A stretch of DNA of 64,000 nt from NCBI GenBank assembly GCA_015698045.1, contig BLAL01000193.1, positions 124,001 through 188,000 of the forward strand, written 5' to 3'. Numbering within the stretch: the stretch's first letter is position 1; each line of letters begins with the position of its first letter. Both the position numbers and the translations under genes were made by a program. The stretch comes from Rhizophagus clarus. Taxonomy: Eukaryota > Glomeromycota > Glomeromycetes > Glomerales > Glomeraceae. Positions 23,660 to 37,204 of the stretch are shown in pieces. Under the pieces are notes generated by a model. It worked only from the letters and a program-made list of their open reading frames with translations, was not told where the DNA came from and did no database searches.

Positions 23660-26600
23660 TAGTGCTCTGAACGATACAAGTTAACTCAGGTTATTTTAAC
23701 CTGATTCGACTTTTAAATTGGGTCGGTATTTAAAATTTTAGTGATTCATGACCCGCATGACCCAACCTGCCAGGTCGGGTCATACATTTCCTTGACCCGG
23801 GTTTTAATCCGGATTAACCTGAATGATTATTAATTGATTTTGATTATCCAAATCTATTTCTTTTGTTCCTTTCTATATTCAGTTAAAAACTACTAAGCCA
23901 TCGTTATATTCATACTTGATTATCTACTACAATGTCTGTCGACTTAACCAAATCAATACCTCCTCCAACTCAGCGTCTTGGGAAAAGAAAAGCTGTACGT
24001 AGTAAGCTTTTTACCAAAGATCTCTTTGAAGAAAGAAATCTTCCACAAGGCCATGAAAAAGAAAAAACTCATCGTGAAGTTGAGTGTCTTAATTGTCCGT
24101 AAGTAAAAAGTTTATCATGATATGCTGAAATACAGTATATGGCAAGTATTGACCAGATATTTCTTTTAAAATTTTAGGAACAAAAAAGTCTGGTATCGTA
24201 AAATTGGTGATTCCAATACAACTAATCTTTGACACCATATAGAAATTCATCATCCAGAAAAAGATCCAAGACCCAACAAAAAATTGAAAAAATTAATAGA
24301 AGAAGGTCAAAGTACATTGGATGAATTTATGGGTCAGACAGAGGTGCCATCTAAAGTGAGCATAATTAATAATTTATAATTTTGTATAAATTATAAAACT
24401 AAAAAAACTTATATTATGTTTATTATATTTTTTATTTTATTCTTAGGTTTACACAAACAGACTTTCGTAAATTTCTTACTAAATGGATAATAGCTGATGA
24501 TCAGCCATTTACAACATTAGAAAATATGCATTTTTGAAATATGGTAAAAGTGTTAAATTCAGATGCACTTGTCCCTAAAGCAAATACAATTAAAAATGAT
24601 ATAATTGAAAGTTTTGATGAAGAGCGAAAAAAAAGAAAAATTTTACTTTAAGTAAATGTTTAAATTTATGTATGTAAAAGTAATTTTACAATTTCCTCAA
24701 AATTAATATATATATTAGAGCATTCCAAGCAGAATTTCGTTCGCTTTAGATGCATGGACATCGATAAATGGATATGGATTTTTAGCTATTACAGTGCATT
24801 GGATTACAAAAGATTGGAAACTTTGTGATAGTTTACTTGACTTTATAAAGCTTTCCGGTCCTCACTCAGGTGAAAATATCTGTAATGCTTTTGTAAAAAG
24901 TTGTGATGATTTCGGAATTTTAGAAAAGGTAAATTTCTTCATATTTTATTTAATCTTTTAAATATATGCTAATAATGAAAATTTTTTTGTTTTAATAGAT
25001 TTTTGCCATTACGAGTGACAATACTACAAATAATGATACCTTTATGAAATATTTAGAAAATACTTGTCAAGATAAAAATATTTTTTTTAATGCTGTTAAT
25101 AATCATTGTCGTTGCATTGCTCATATTATAATTTAGCTGTACAAGATATTTTAAAGCAAATTAAAGCAGGTGAAGCTGAAACTGAAGATGTTATATTAGA
25201 AATGTCTATAAATACTGGAGAAGTAATTCCAAAGGTAACTATTTTGTAATGCATTATTAAACTTGAAACTTCGAGTTATATTAATTAATTATTATTGCTA
25301 TTATTATTTTAATTAGCTTAGAAAGCTTATAGTTAAGATATGATCATCACCACAACGTCAGGAAAGATTCACATGCCATGCTGAAGCAGCTGGGCTCAAA
25401 GAACTCCAACCTATTTTAGACGTAAAGACAAGGTGGAATTCTACACATAATATGCTTGAACGTGCACTAAAAATGCGTGAGGCTAAACAATATATTTTAT
25501 TTGTCATTATTTATTATTTTATTTTAATATAGGTTATTTATTATATATTATTGTTATTATTTGTAGGCGTTAGATACAATAACAAGATCAGATAAAGAAC
25601 TTCAAAATTTGAACTTTCTGAAGATGAATGGAATAGAATTGATGAGGTTGCGTCATTTTTAATGGTAGGCAAATTATAGCTAGTATTTAATTTTGAGTAA
25701 AGGTTTAATTGGTCAAATTTTTATTTTATATTATATGTAATAATTACACATAGATATTTGTGCATACTACCAATGTAATGTCTACTGCAAAATATCCAAT
25801 GCTTTCTTCAGTTGTGCCTCTATACAATTATCTAATTGATGAACTTGAACTATTTTGACTTTCACAATAATCTTCAAGTGATATAGTAATTGCTGTTAAA
25901 GCAGGAATAGAAAAATTAGAAAGCTATTATGCAAAAACAGATGATACGACTATGTATACAGTTGCAACTGGTAAGTTAAATATTAACTGGAAATTAATTT
26001 TATTTTTGTTAAACCAATGACAATATTATTAAATAATTCAATTTTATAGTACTTGATCCACGATTAAAGCTAGGTTATTATGAGAATCATAAATGGAAAT
26101 AAAATTTTATTCGTTTTGCCAAGGAAACTGTTATGAATATTTATAGTACTAAATATGGACCACCTGAACATTTAGAAGATGGTAATTCTAATAGTGAAAA
26201 TAATGGTTTTTTAAATCATATTTTTGGAAAATTGCAGAAAATTCAGCAAAATGAAGTGGATTTGTATTTAAAAGCCCCTCGAGCTGAGCCACAACAAGAT
26301 ATTCTGCTGTGGTGGAAGGTATATTACAATCATTATTAAATTATACAATTAAATTTTATTAGCATTTTAATTAACATGTGTAATCTTGCTAGGCAAATGA
26401 GACAGTATATCCACACTTAGTCAAAATGGCTAGAGATTATCTCGCAATTACAGGTAAAAGTTAATGATATTTAGTAAGATTAATAAGTATTAACTAATAA
26501 ATTTTTTAATGATCAATAAAGCGACAAGCGTTCCAGTTGAGAGAGTATTTTCAGGTGGAGCTGATTTATTGGCTGCAAAGAGATGTAGCCTTAAAGCAAA

Positions 26601-26973
26601 AACAATTAGGGCATGTATGTGCTTGAAATTCTGGCATGAATGAAGTAATTGAATTTTTAGTGATACAATTAATAAATTTTAAATTTAGTTCTGATTTTAA
26701 TTTTTATATTGAATGTAAATTGGCACTGTAACTATAGACTAAATTTGTGCGACATGCTTGACATTGTTGTAGATCGGTTTTTTTTATCATCATATGTATA
26801 CGAAAATTCGAGTTTAGACCCGGGTTTATACGGGTTAGACTATGCTCGGGTCGAGTCGATTTCGGGTTATAAATTTGTGTGACCCGGGTATATACGAGTC
26901 TCTCCTTTTTCACTTCAGATCGGGTCGAATATATTCTCAAAACCCGACCCGACTTGACCCGGTAGGAGCACTA
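23660..26973 (+). mobile_element. hAT-family DNA transposon, 3314 bp, complete ends
   Basis: Comparison with the empty site in copy A (CTCGTTTAGGCGTTGG at about 15470) fixes the ends. The element starts TAGTGCTC and ends GAGCACTA, perfect 8-bp inverted termini, between the 8-bp direct repeats GTTTAGAG (23652-23659 and 26974-26981). An 8-bp duplication plus a BED-finger transposase is diagnostic of hAT. Subterminal zones are rich in GACCCG/CGGGTC words in both orientations (about 23690-23820 and 26815-26960), which probably are transposase-binding sites. Intact termini and target duplication suggest a fairly recent insertion, although the transposase is broken. Confidence 0.93.
23932..26643 (+). 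pseudogene. hAT transposase gene, interrupted by stops
   Basis: A multi-exon transposase on the plus strand. Exon 1 (23932-24098) has a basic N-terminus and the first cysteines of a BED zinc finger (ECLNCP). After a GT-AG intron the frame continues (NKKVWYRKIGD) and reaches an in-frame TGA at 24230 where the finger normally has Trp, followed by HHIEIHHPEKD. Later patches match the catalytic core (ISFALDAWTSINGYGFLAIT, then FAITSDNTTNND and HCRCIAHI, then LDVKTRWNSTHNMLER). The end (26400-26643) carries the hAT C-terminal dimerisation region (ARDYLAITATSVPVERVFSG and on). Several other in-frame stops (for example near 24537 and 25135) make it non-functional as read, unless spliced differently. 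Confidence 0.88.
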
Positions 26974-27729
26974 GTTTAGAGGTTGGATTACATATCATAT
27001 CCGATTTGTCCTGAAGAATCAGGTATCACGTGATTATTATCGTCGTCTTCGGTAGTGAATTTTTTGCGGCTCGTGAGGTCCCAAGTCCCAGGACAGTGCT
27101 CCTTTGACGTTTCCGATATTAGACAGAGTTACCGAACTGTCCGTTGTAAAAATTTAAATTGGGTATCATAATTTCTGATAAAAAAACGGTTTATTAAACT
27201 AAAAGTTTTGTTTGTATACTAATAAACTCTTGAAGTTTCTTTATCCATGTTATAACTTTTCATCTTGAAAATATTTTCTTTATTACGGATTTTACGAAAA
27301 TAAAAAAATTTGGGAAGGATTTTTTCCCCGTTAATCGTAAATAAATTAGTATAGACTTACTCACCGCTTTCATAATTTCCAATTTTTGATAACAATTTAT
27401 GATTGGCCTGCGCCATACATTTTATTTGATCATATGATGCCGGATTTGTCAGTTAAGTCTTTAATTGGTCTTAAGTCAGACTGCAAATTTTTATGTTGAC
27501 AAAGAAATTCATTAAATCATTGATTTTTGATGGACCGGAATTCCAAATCCTTGACTTAATTGACTACAAAGAATAATGATGCATACTATACGCAGTATGC
27601 ATCATTCTAATTAATTAATTGGGGTTGTTTAATTTTTGGCGGGCCGGGATTTCTTAATTGGCTACGGAGAACAGCGATACATACTACAGTATATATATCA
27701 TTCAAATTAATTTAGCTATATTGACAATC

Positions 27730-28201
27730 TCTTTTTTGTTGTCACGGGACAATGTCCGGGACAGGTTACACAAAAAAGAAATGATAATCCCTCAAAATTT
27801 TATTATGACAACCTATTTCGTTACTCAGCAAAAGTATTTTAATATTTATACCACGTTTCCTAATAGTCGTCCGTGATTTTTCTTCTTGATATTTTTATGG
27901 ATGATGTTTATTTAAAAGAATAAGCTAAAAAGTGTATCAATAGTTAAAAATTGTATACAGGACGTTAGTCTCCGTGGTATAAATTAGTTATTTCACGGAT
28001 CAGCCTCGATATCATTATCATCACGGCGGAGCCGTGATGATTAATGATATCCACGGCTTCCCGTGAAATAACTATTACCTATTACACATAAATACATATA
28101 ATTTTTGTAGAGTTTTTCAAGTTACAAAGAAGTACGGACAATGCGCGGACGTGTCCGGGACAGCCAAAAAAAGCCGCGGACATCGAAAATGTACAACACT
28201 G
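27730..28201. mobile_element. Small hAT-like insertion in duplication copy B
   Basis: Absent from copy A, where ATTGACAATCAATTTACATG is continuous. The right end is ...GTACAACACTG; in reverse this is CAGTGTTGTAC, resembling hAT termini. The left edge shares TGTTGT and then GGACAATGTCCGGGACAGG, similar to the inverse of the right subterminal zone. The right end abuts CATGCATG, the sequence at the target in copy A, but the left duplication is not visible, so the left terminus has probably been lost. It carries an 88-bp hairpin (27985-28074). No transposase. Confidence 0.55.
27985..28074. repeat. Nested hairpin inside the small insertion
   Basis: Outer arms TAGTTATTTCACGG (27985-27998) and its perfect inverse (28061-28074). 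Inner arms GATATCATTATCATCACGGC (28008-28027) and its inverse with one extra base (28031-28051), leaving a loop of three bases (GGA). Such GCCGTGATGAT-type hairpins may be a dispersed repeat; only one is seen here. Confidence 0.75.
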
Positions 28202-29373
28202 CATGCATGTTAAAAGTCATAATAACTAATAAAGTTTAATAAAAAAAATTTTTTTTGAAAGCATTTTTTTTTTTTTTCAACCTAAATTTTATTACATCAA
28301 TATGAAAAATTTTAAATTGCTTCCATTATACAGTAAGTAAAATTTTGGAATGATTCTAGAGAACAGATACCGTAAATTAAGGTTAAGATGACACTGCAAT
28401 TACATTTGTATATTTATCATAATACCGTGGTTATAAAAAAATTGGTTAATTATATCAAAATATTCATTTCATTAGGATAAATAAAATAAGAATCTTTTAT
28501 ATCAAAAAAAAAAAAATTTGAAAATTTAATTTTTGCGACACATTTTTTTTCTTTATTACTCAAAATCTAACGCTAATTTCTAAATCTAAATGTTCAAAGA
28601 GAAATGCAAAATAATTAAAATTTTGATGTATGATAAAAACGCTTATGCGCAGCTTTGAAAATTAAATTATATATTCATTACCATTTTAAGTTTTCTAGCA
28701 AATTCTAAGAAGTGTGAAAGGAATAATAATTATGTCGATCATAGTTTTTTTTTTAAGTCTTTCTAGAAATTCTATAAAGAACTGTCAAGTGACCTTTTCC
28801 ACAATAATTATGTTGATTATCCGCACATAATCGTTCGAGTAACGATGGCAACAAAACGGAACCAATGATCACATGACTTAACGTTTATAAAACTGATTGG
28901 TTGATCAAGAAATGTGCGCCAAATGTAACTTCTTTTTTTAGCGATAATAACAAGATATATAGTACTACTATAGAACATAAAATAAGTGTTTAGTAGGAAA
29001 CAAAGACCAAATAATGAATGAATAACAAGTTAAAATTTTCTCTTTGATAGGTTCATATGTACGCCAGAAATAAATTAGGTTATTTAAAATCCTAAGCCAA
29101 CACTTTCTTCATACGGAAAAATGGAAAAATGATTTCATTTCTTTAATCTATTTTAGTTTAATTCAAAAAACACGTGATTTATTTTTTCAAGTGATTGTGA
29201 TTCAAAATGATTTAAAGTAAGTATTTATTTTCATCATTACTCAATTTTAGTTTAGCGCAAGAAAAAATCTGAAACTTATTGATAGCGCCATCAAAAATTT
29301 AGTACACAATTACTCTTTCATTCGCCGATCACAATCACAACTGGAAAGTATCTCGAGTTTAAATTTACAAATG

Positions 29374-29384
29374 TATATAAATAT
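29374..29384 (+). promoter_or_regulatory. Putative TATA box of HMG gene copy B
   Basis: TATATAAATAT lies about 100-110 bp upstream of the ATG at 29485. The equivalent in copy A has lost one TA step. Function is inferred from sequence and position. Confidence 0.4.
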
Positions 29385-29406
29385 CCTCAAGGTCGTGTAT
29401 TTTTTT

Positions 29407-29409
<3 letters not shown>

Positions 29410-29451
<42 letters not shown>

Positions 29452-29452
29452 A
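29410..29452 (+). repeat. (AAAT)n microsatellite
   Basis: About ten tandem AAAT/AATA units just upstream of HMG copy B. Copy A has only an A-rich run at the same place. Confidence 0.9.
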
Positions 29453-29484
29453 ATAAACAATAATAATTACTATAACTTTTAAAT

Positions 29485-29979
29485 ATGGACAATAAAATCC
29501 CACTTATTAACGTACCCTATCCACCAGAACTGACGGTCGAAGAGATCTTAAGTCGTAGATCTGATGTAAAACTGGGGTCAAGAGCCCCAAATCGGTTTTT
29601 TATTTATAGACTGACGTACATAAAAGAACTTAGGAGAAGAACATGTAAAAATATCTCCATGACCAAAATTTCACCTTACATAAGTACATCCTGGTCCAAA
29701 GAGCCCTCTGAGGTAAAGGATGCTTATAAAGAACTCTCTGAGCTGGTAGAAAGTCAATTGGTAAAGATAAGGCAAAATTTTCCGGTAATTATTCACGAGT
29801 CCTTTTTGCCGCCACCACCCACCGATAATATTTTAGAAGATGAGCGTTTAGAAAGTCAGATAAGACAAACCGACACTCTAGCAACTATTCACGAAAACTT
29901 CCCTTCTCCTTCACCGCCACCACCTATCAGTACTGATATAGTTGATGGGTCCATATTCTTTTATTCCTATCTCGACTGA
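29485..29979 (+). CDS. MATA-HMG-box protein, copy B
   Basis: Intronless frame of 164 aa, closely related to copy A at 17479. The HMG box occupies residues about 33-100 (RAPNRFFIYR at 33-42, STSWSKEP around Trp70, EVKDAYKELSELVE). Substitutions against copy A are spread over the box (for example N37-side Q to R, A44T, K50R, K to E in the last helix), and the Pro-rich C-terminal region is conserved. The frame ends at ...FFYSYLD because CTATGATC in copy A is CTGATC here, which creates a TGA and removes the 19-residue tail with the Tyr-rich end. A nuclear DNA-binding role is expected from the family. Both copies keep the box intact, so both could be functional. Confidence 0.9.
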   Translation: MDNKIPLINVPYPPELTVEEILSRRSDVKLGSRAPNRFFIYRLTYIKELRRRTCKNISMTKISPYISTSWSKEPSEVKDAYKELSELVESQLVKIRQNFPVIIHESFLPPPPTDNILEDERLESQIRQTDTLATIHENFPSPSPPPPISTDIVDGSIFFYSYLD

Positions 29980-31470
29980 TCATAATCATCAGAATTATTA
30001 TTATTATGATTATTACAGTTATTACTTTCTTTAATGACTTTTTATTTACCTTAATCAGCATTGCATAAGTCGAAGTTAATAACAAAATTTTCTTTTAAAT
30101 ACAAAGTATATATTGCATTTTTTAATAATTAAGTTATATGATTTATCATGTGTTCATTCAATTTATATATTACTTTCTTTCTTTAATATTTCTGCAAAAA
30201 AAAAAGATAATATGAGTTATGAGTATAAAAGTATATATACATATGTACATACACTATCGTTTTTCTACATATATACTGTATGTTTTAAGAATAATTAATC
30301 CCTCGTTTTTATTATGATTGTTATATGATTTTTTAATAATATAATAATAAATCTGTTGAAAAGATACGGAAAATGCGCAATAAAAATATGTTTTAGACAC
30401 ATGATTTGGACACTGAATTTATGATAATTTATGGTGAAATAACTACTAGTTGAATTTATATAAACTAATTTTAAATAATAATATGCATAAATAAATGCAA
30501 AAATAAATAAAATACAAATATATTACAAAAATTTCACAATTGCTAACTTAGTGAAGGAATTTTGTATTTCTTAAAGTAACATTAACACATTTCGATACCA
30601 GAAGTAGTTAAAAGGAAATGCCTGCTTACAAAATAAACAAAAAGAGACATAGTATGTTTTTTTCTAATTTTATATTCTCCCTATATATATCTAAGACCGG
30701 TCATTCAAGTTCATAAAGTCTGGAACCTCAAACCTATAAGAAATATTAGAGCATTTTTTTAACCAATTGAAAATGTCAACTCTCCCCTATATGAAACATA
30801 TGGTAAATATGAGTTTGCCCAAATCTTCAAGAGTTGGCGTTCCTACAAAAAAAAAAAAAAAAAAAGAAAAAAAAGGAAAAGAAATATGGCATCCTACATA
30901 AACCTAGCAAAGAAAAAGAATTCCTAACTTTTCCCAAAAAAATTGAGGCTAATACCTACATAAACTGACAAAAGAAAAAAAAAGCTTTAAGTAAAAATTA
31001 AAAAAAAATTAAAAAATATTTGGAACGCTACACCTACAATAAATAAAAGAGATCCCAGTGTCCTATAAAAGAGAAGCTGAATTGACCTACAAAAAGGAAA
31101 AATATTTCTGACTGTCCGTTCAGAAAAAAGAAACCGCATCATTTTACAAAAAAAAATCTGGATTACAAAAAAAATACAGATTTTTTTTTTTTAAAAAGAA
31201 TTAAAAAAACCGGTTATAGTAAGAAAGGATAGAATAAAAAAAAATATAAAGATTTTTTTTTAAAGGGAAGAACCAAATTAGGAAAATAAAAAAAAAATCT
31301 TGTTTAAAAAGGGACAATGAGTAAAATAAAAGACAAGAAAAAAAAAAAATTTTTTTTTAAAAGGGAGTGATGAGAGATTAAACAAAAGAATTTTTTTTTA
31401 AAAAAAAAAAAAAAATAGCGAAAATAAAAAATAAAAAAAAAGAAATAACTGATAAGGGAAAGAGATCAAA
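29980..31470. other. 3' flank of HMG copy B and purine-rich tract
   Basis: 29980-30840 matches the 3' flank of copy A. From about 30840 to 31470 the plus strand is strongly purine-rich with long A-runs. The shared sequence stops near 31340, while the purine-rich composition continues. No gene. Confidence 0.5.
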
Positions 31471-31840
31471 AATTTTTTTCTTTATTGGTAAAAGGCTACT
31501 AATCGTGCCATTTTATTATTAATAATATTACTAACTGTCGATGCAAAAATATAAAGCAGCCTACAAGGACTAAAACAGTACAGAATTTGACCCTCGAAAG
31601 GGCATACATAGCCTTCATGAAATAGACCCGATTTTGCAGGTAAAAAAATGTATGGAAGCAAGGAGAAGGAGTATTCATACAAACACATCCCCTGTACAAA
31701 ATAAAGGAAAAAAAGATAATTTTTTGACAATTTCTTTTCATATGTATGACATAAATAAGACAATCACTTCTTAATGGAATAAAGAGCTTTCCTTTTTTTT
31801 TCTTATAATGTTGCGCAAATATATGTGATATAATCACTAA

Positions 31841-32345
31841 AGATTAATCTGGGATAAAATATAGGTTGACCCAGGATTGAACCAGATTTACCTGGGGTAA
31901 AATATAGATAAATCTGGGGGAAACATTGGATTTAGTCTTTTGGCATTGCATAAAATTTTTTTAAGATTTTGGATTTTTTCACGGAAAATGCTTCTCATAT
32001 CAAGGTGTGCCCGTCAGCTAAAAAAAGCTCGCAAAGTATCAAGCTGAAAAATTAATGGCAAAGAAAATGAAATGGAAACGGATCAGAATAATGCTCTTAC
32101 TGTCATTTGAAATATCCAACAAAAATTCCGGTTGACCCATTAACCGGCGGAATTTCAAAAAAATCTCTGATAACAATAATTTTTTATATGATACTTTACA
32201 TGTGTTTTGATTTAATTATTTGATGGTACGCCCCAGGGAAACATGAATAAACCTGGAATAGAATGTGGATAAATCTGGGATGAAATGGATAAATCCAAAT
32301 TTTATTCCAGATTTATCCGGGATAAAATACAGGTAAATCTGCCCG
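31841..32345. repeat. Repeat with CAGATTTA/TAAATCTG termini
   Basis: The word AGATTTAYCTGG or its inverse TAAATCTGGGATAAAATA occurs several times at both ends (31848-31925 and 32262-32342), partly in inverted orientation. The middle (about 31930-32260) is non-repetitive. This arrangement suggests a nonautonomous transposable element, but I cannot define precise ends or a target duplication. Confidence 0.4.
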
Positions 32346-33148
32346 GACTTTTGATCAGAACGGCCGAGACATGTATGAATTTTCTAGACATTTCTATAGG
32401 TTTCAGATCGGCAAAATACCGATATTTGAATTTAAATTAACTGCCTTAAGTGTTATATTATACTATATATATTAGATCGAGTATAGCTAATTTCCACCTG
32501 GTTTATAATCTTTATATTATATTATTACAAAAATAAATTGTAATAAGCATTGGTGTTACATAACTGATAATAAATTTATAAAAATTGGCCCAAGAAAAAT
32601 TCTCGTGAATTTTTTCTAAATTTTCATGTGATAATATTAGTGGCGAAAAAACCGATTAATCGGCATTCGATTAATTCGTTTCGAATTTATCAAACCGCTA
32701 GACTACAATTTATTGTACGATTCCAATTTTAGTGCAAAAAATGGTGTGCAGATCATTCCATTTTTGCAATTCTTGTTACCTATTCATGGTCATCGATCAA
32801 TATTTGTATCACAAGAAATTATGTATTTATGAGATAAAAATATCAAATCACTTAGATCGGTGAGTCTTGTCGCGAGGTGTTATTGTTTCTTGTATAATGA
32901 CATCTGATCATTTGTTCATTTTGTAGCACGAATTTCTGTCTTATAACACGGCTAGCATTAGCAGCTAGCATCCTTATAAGTTATAAGAACACGCTTTCCC
33001 ACCAAATTGATGATACTAAGTGCACCACTAAATTCTATAATAGTATTCCAACTTTTTCCCCAAAAAAATTTTTTCTTTAAGCAAACAGCATATTGCTGTA
33101 GTATTTTATATATACAGTATATAATAAGTTATTTATAAAGGTTTTCAC
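32346..33148. other. 5' flank of the actin gene
   Basis: AT-rich DNA without a recognised gene. TTTATATATACAG and TTATTTATAAAGG lie within 50 bases upstream of the actin ATG and could serve as TATA elements. Confidence 0.4.
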
Positions 33149-35007
<1,859 letters not shown>

Positions 35008-35812
35008 ATATTATATTTATTTATGATTTTTATGTAACAACATGATTGATTCTTAAGTTTGATCAAATGGATTGAAAGTTTCAAACCAAAATTTGTCTGA
35101 TCAATACAACTTGTCAGTTATCTTAATTATTATTTAAATTAAATATTTTCTATTTTTCTAGATACTTATGTATATAAATAAATAATAAAGAAATATAGAT
35201 GTCCTTTATTTTTCTATTTATTTTTTAATGTAAAAATGTTATGCGAGATCTACCTAACTAAAACTTTGTGTTCTTTGCGTATTGTGTCATTTGCTGTGAG
35301 TTACTGCGTTTATGTCGTTAAAACAAAATGCCAGTAATAAGAATTCATTGTGACTAAATGAAAAACCTGTATTAGGATGGTCAACTTTATTTACCATGAG
35401 ATATTTTAAGATTTTTAAGCCGACGAGATAATTTTCTATACTTCGACTGCGTCTTCGGAGTTCGGACGAAATTATTGAAAAAAAAATATTAACCGTAAAA
35501 GTTTACACCAACGATCGCTTTTATTAACAGGTAAAATACATGCTTTCATAAGAAGTTAAAAAAGAGCAAATTATCATGAAGATATGAACAAGTACAAGTT
35601 AATGATAAAACTTTGCCAAATTTATGATTAATAAACATTCATGGACTTCAAAAGAAACAATAACGCATTCGTAAACAACTTCGCAATTAGCACCCAAACA
35701 GTTCTCACAGAACAGCGACAACAGCAAGTTCAGCTCCTCAATCAGCAACATTCAACATTATAATTCATTTTATTGGACGGTCAGGATTTCATATTAATCA
35801 ATTAATTAATTA
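35008..35812. other. 3' flank of actin gene and intergenic DNA
   Basis: AATAAATAATAAAGAAATA about 170 bases after the actin stop may include the polyadenylation signal. No gene is seen in the remainder. The last three bases, TTA, are the target duplication of the following MITE. Confidence 0.4.
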
Positions 35813-36461
35813 CCCTATAAAAAATAAATGTCTGGAAAATGTTATCAAAAATGTCTGGAAAATGTCCGGAATAAATCTGATGTGTCCGGAAAATGTCCAC
35901 TTTTTTGGTACATGTCTGACACACTTCTGATACTTAAAATTTTGACATGTCCTAACTTTGTCCAGAATTCGTCCAGTATTTGTTCGGTATAAAATTTTGG
36001 ACAAATTCTGGACAGTTAAACCTGGACAAATTCTGGACATAGTAAAAAAACCAGATAGACAAATTCCGGACATAAAAAAGTTCAGGACAAATTCTGGATA
36101 CTATTTCCAAAAAAGGATAAATTAATTTTGTAAAAAAATGCAAAAAGCACAAAACTGACATTCAAAACCTTTTCTGTCGTACTAATTAAAATTGCAGAGC
36201 AGGCAAAAATACTATATATCTATGATATAAAAATTTTGGGTTAAGGAATAATAATGATCATCTATCCATTGATCATCTTTTGTGGCAAATTTTACGAAAA
36301 TACATTTCCAGACAATTTCTGGACAATTTCCTAATATCCCGAAAATGCAGTGTTTTCGGAACAGTTTCCGGATACACAGTGTCCAGAATTTCTGGACAAT
36401 ATTTTAGATAAATTTTCTGGATATTTTCCAGACATTATCCGGACACTTATTTTTTATAGGG
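35813..36461. mobile_element. Harbinger-like MITE, 649 bp, GTCCGGA-rich
   Basis: Starts CCCTATAAAAAATAAATGTC and ends with the inverse (...CTTATTTTTTATAGGG); the inverted match extends about 30 bp. It is flanked by TTA on both sides (35810-35812 and 36462-36464), the 3-bp duplication typical of PIF/Harbinger elements. Both halves contain many copies of TGTCCGGAAAATGTCC-type words, mostly in inverted orientation between halves, giving a long imperfect hairpin. Minus-strand open frames in it are repeats of this word, not genes. With a 3-bp duplication in AT-rich DNA the superfamily assignment is tentative; the inverted ends are clear. Confidence 0.7.
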
Positions 36462-37204
36462 TTAATTTGCAAGATTTTTGAGTTTTAGCTTGCCTTCCTC
36501 ATACAATCACAGTCATTCATAATTGATCGGCAATAATTCTAGCCAAGTTTATAATTTCAGCCTGAATTAAAAAAATAATTCCTATGAAATCCTATGTAAT
36601 ATATTGACAATAGTGAATTCAATAAAAAATTTTCTATTAATAACGCGGCTGTGTCACTCCATTTCAGGATTTACCGATGTCCAGTTACACAAAAACTATA
36701 CTAATTAGTTATGAAACGAAGCTCCTAGCAAGATTATTATTTCAAATGTTTGATAAAAAAACAACGTCTATAAAATTTGGAAAAAGAATTTTAATGAAAT
36801 TTTAATGGTAAGAAGATATTTTAAAGATCTTAACGATTTCAATTATAAACTATATAAGCCATTTGTGTATAAATTTGATTGACCAGAATTAGAAAAACGA
36901 ATAGTTCAATTTGTCTTCGCCAATAACTGGCTTAAATAATTACAAGAAATATCCCTACATGACAAAAATATTCTACAATGTTATGACATCTTTCTTTCAT
37001 TACATGTAACAATTGTAACATTCACGAATTATTTTAACCCATTTTATATCTATTTCTATGCAAAATTGTTGGTAGCATTCTGCGACAAGCTTGTTTAGGG
37101 TTTTCAGCTTATAAGGCGTGGAATATAATCGAATATGGCAGCCCCAAACACAAAATAATTGTATAAAATAATGTTGTTGATCTATAACGTAGAGCCAGCA
37201 TTTG
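36462..37204. other. AT-rich DNA between two elements
   Basis: No gene that I recognise. A short open patch at about 36807-36870 (MVRRYFKDLNDFNYKLYKPF) ends in a stop and may be a protein remnant or chance. Confidence 0.3.

Larger units (their letters stand above)
23098..31340 (+). repeat. Segmental duplication, copy B (with insertions)
   Basis: Direct repeat of 14986-19310, interrupted by a hAT element (23660-26973) and a second insertion (27730-28201). Without these it is about 4.45 kb, nearly the size of copy A. The two copies are separated by about 3.8 kb of unrelated DNA. Copy B also has an expanded (AAAT)n microsatellite upstream of its HMG gene. Confidence 0.85.

Noticed and set aside
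31482-31837. Two overlapping minus-strand ORFs of 93 and 112 codons
   Set aside because: Different frames of the same DNA, no recognisable motif, biased Phe/Tyr/Leu composition.
35810-36161. Two overlapping minus-strand ORFs of 87 and 69 codons
   Set aside because: They are translations of the GTCCGGA word array inside a MITE and have repetitive composition.
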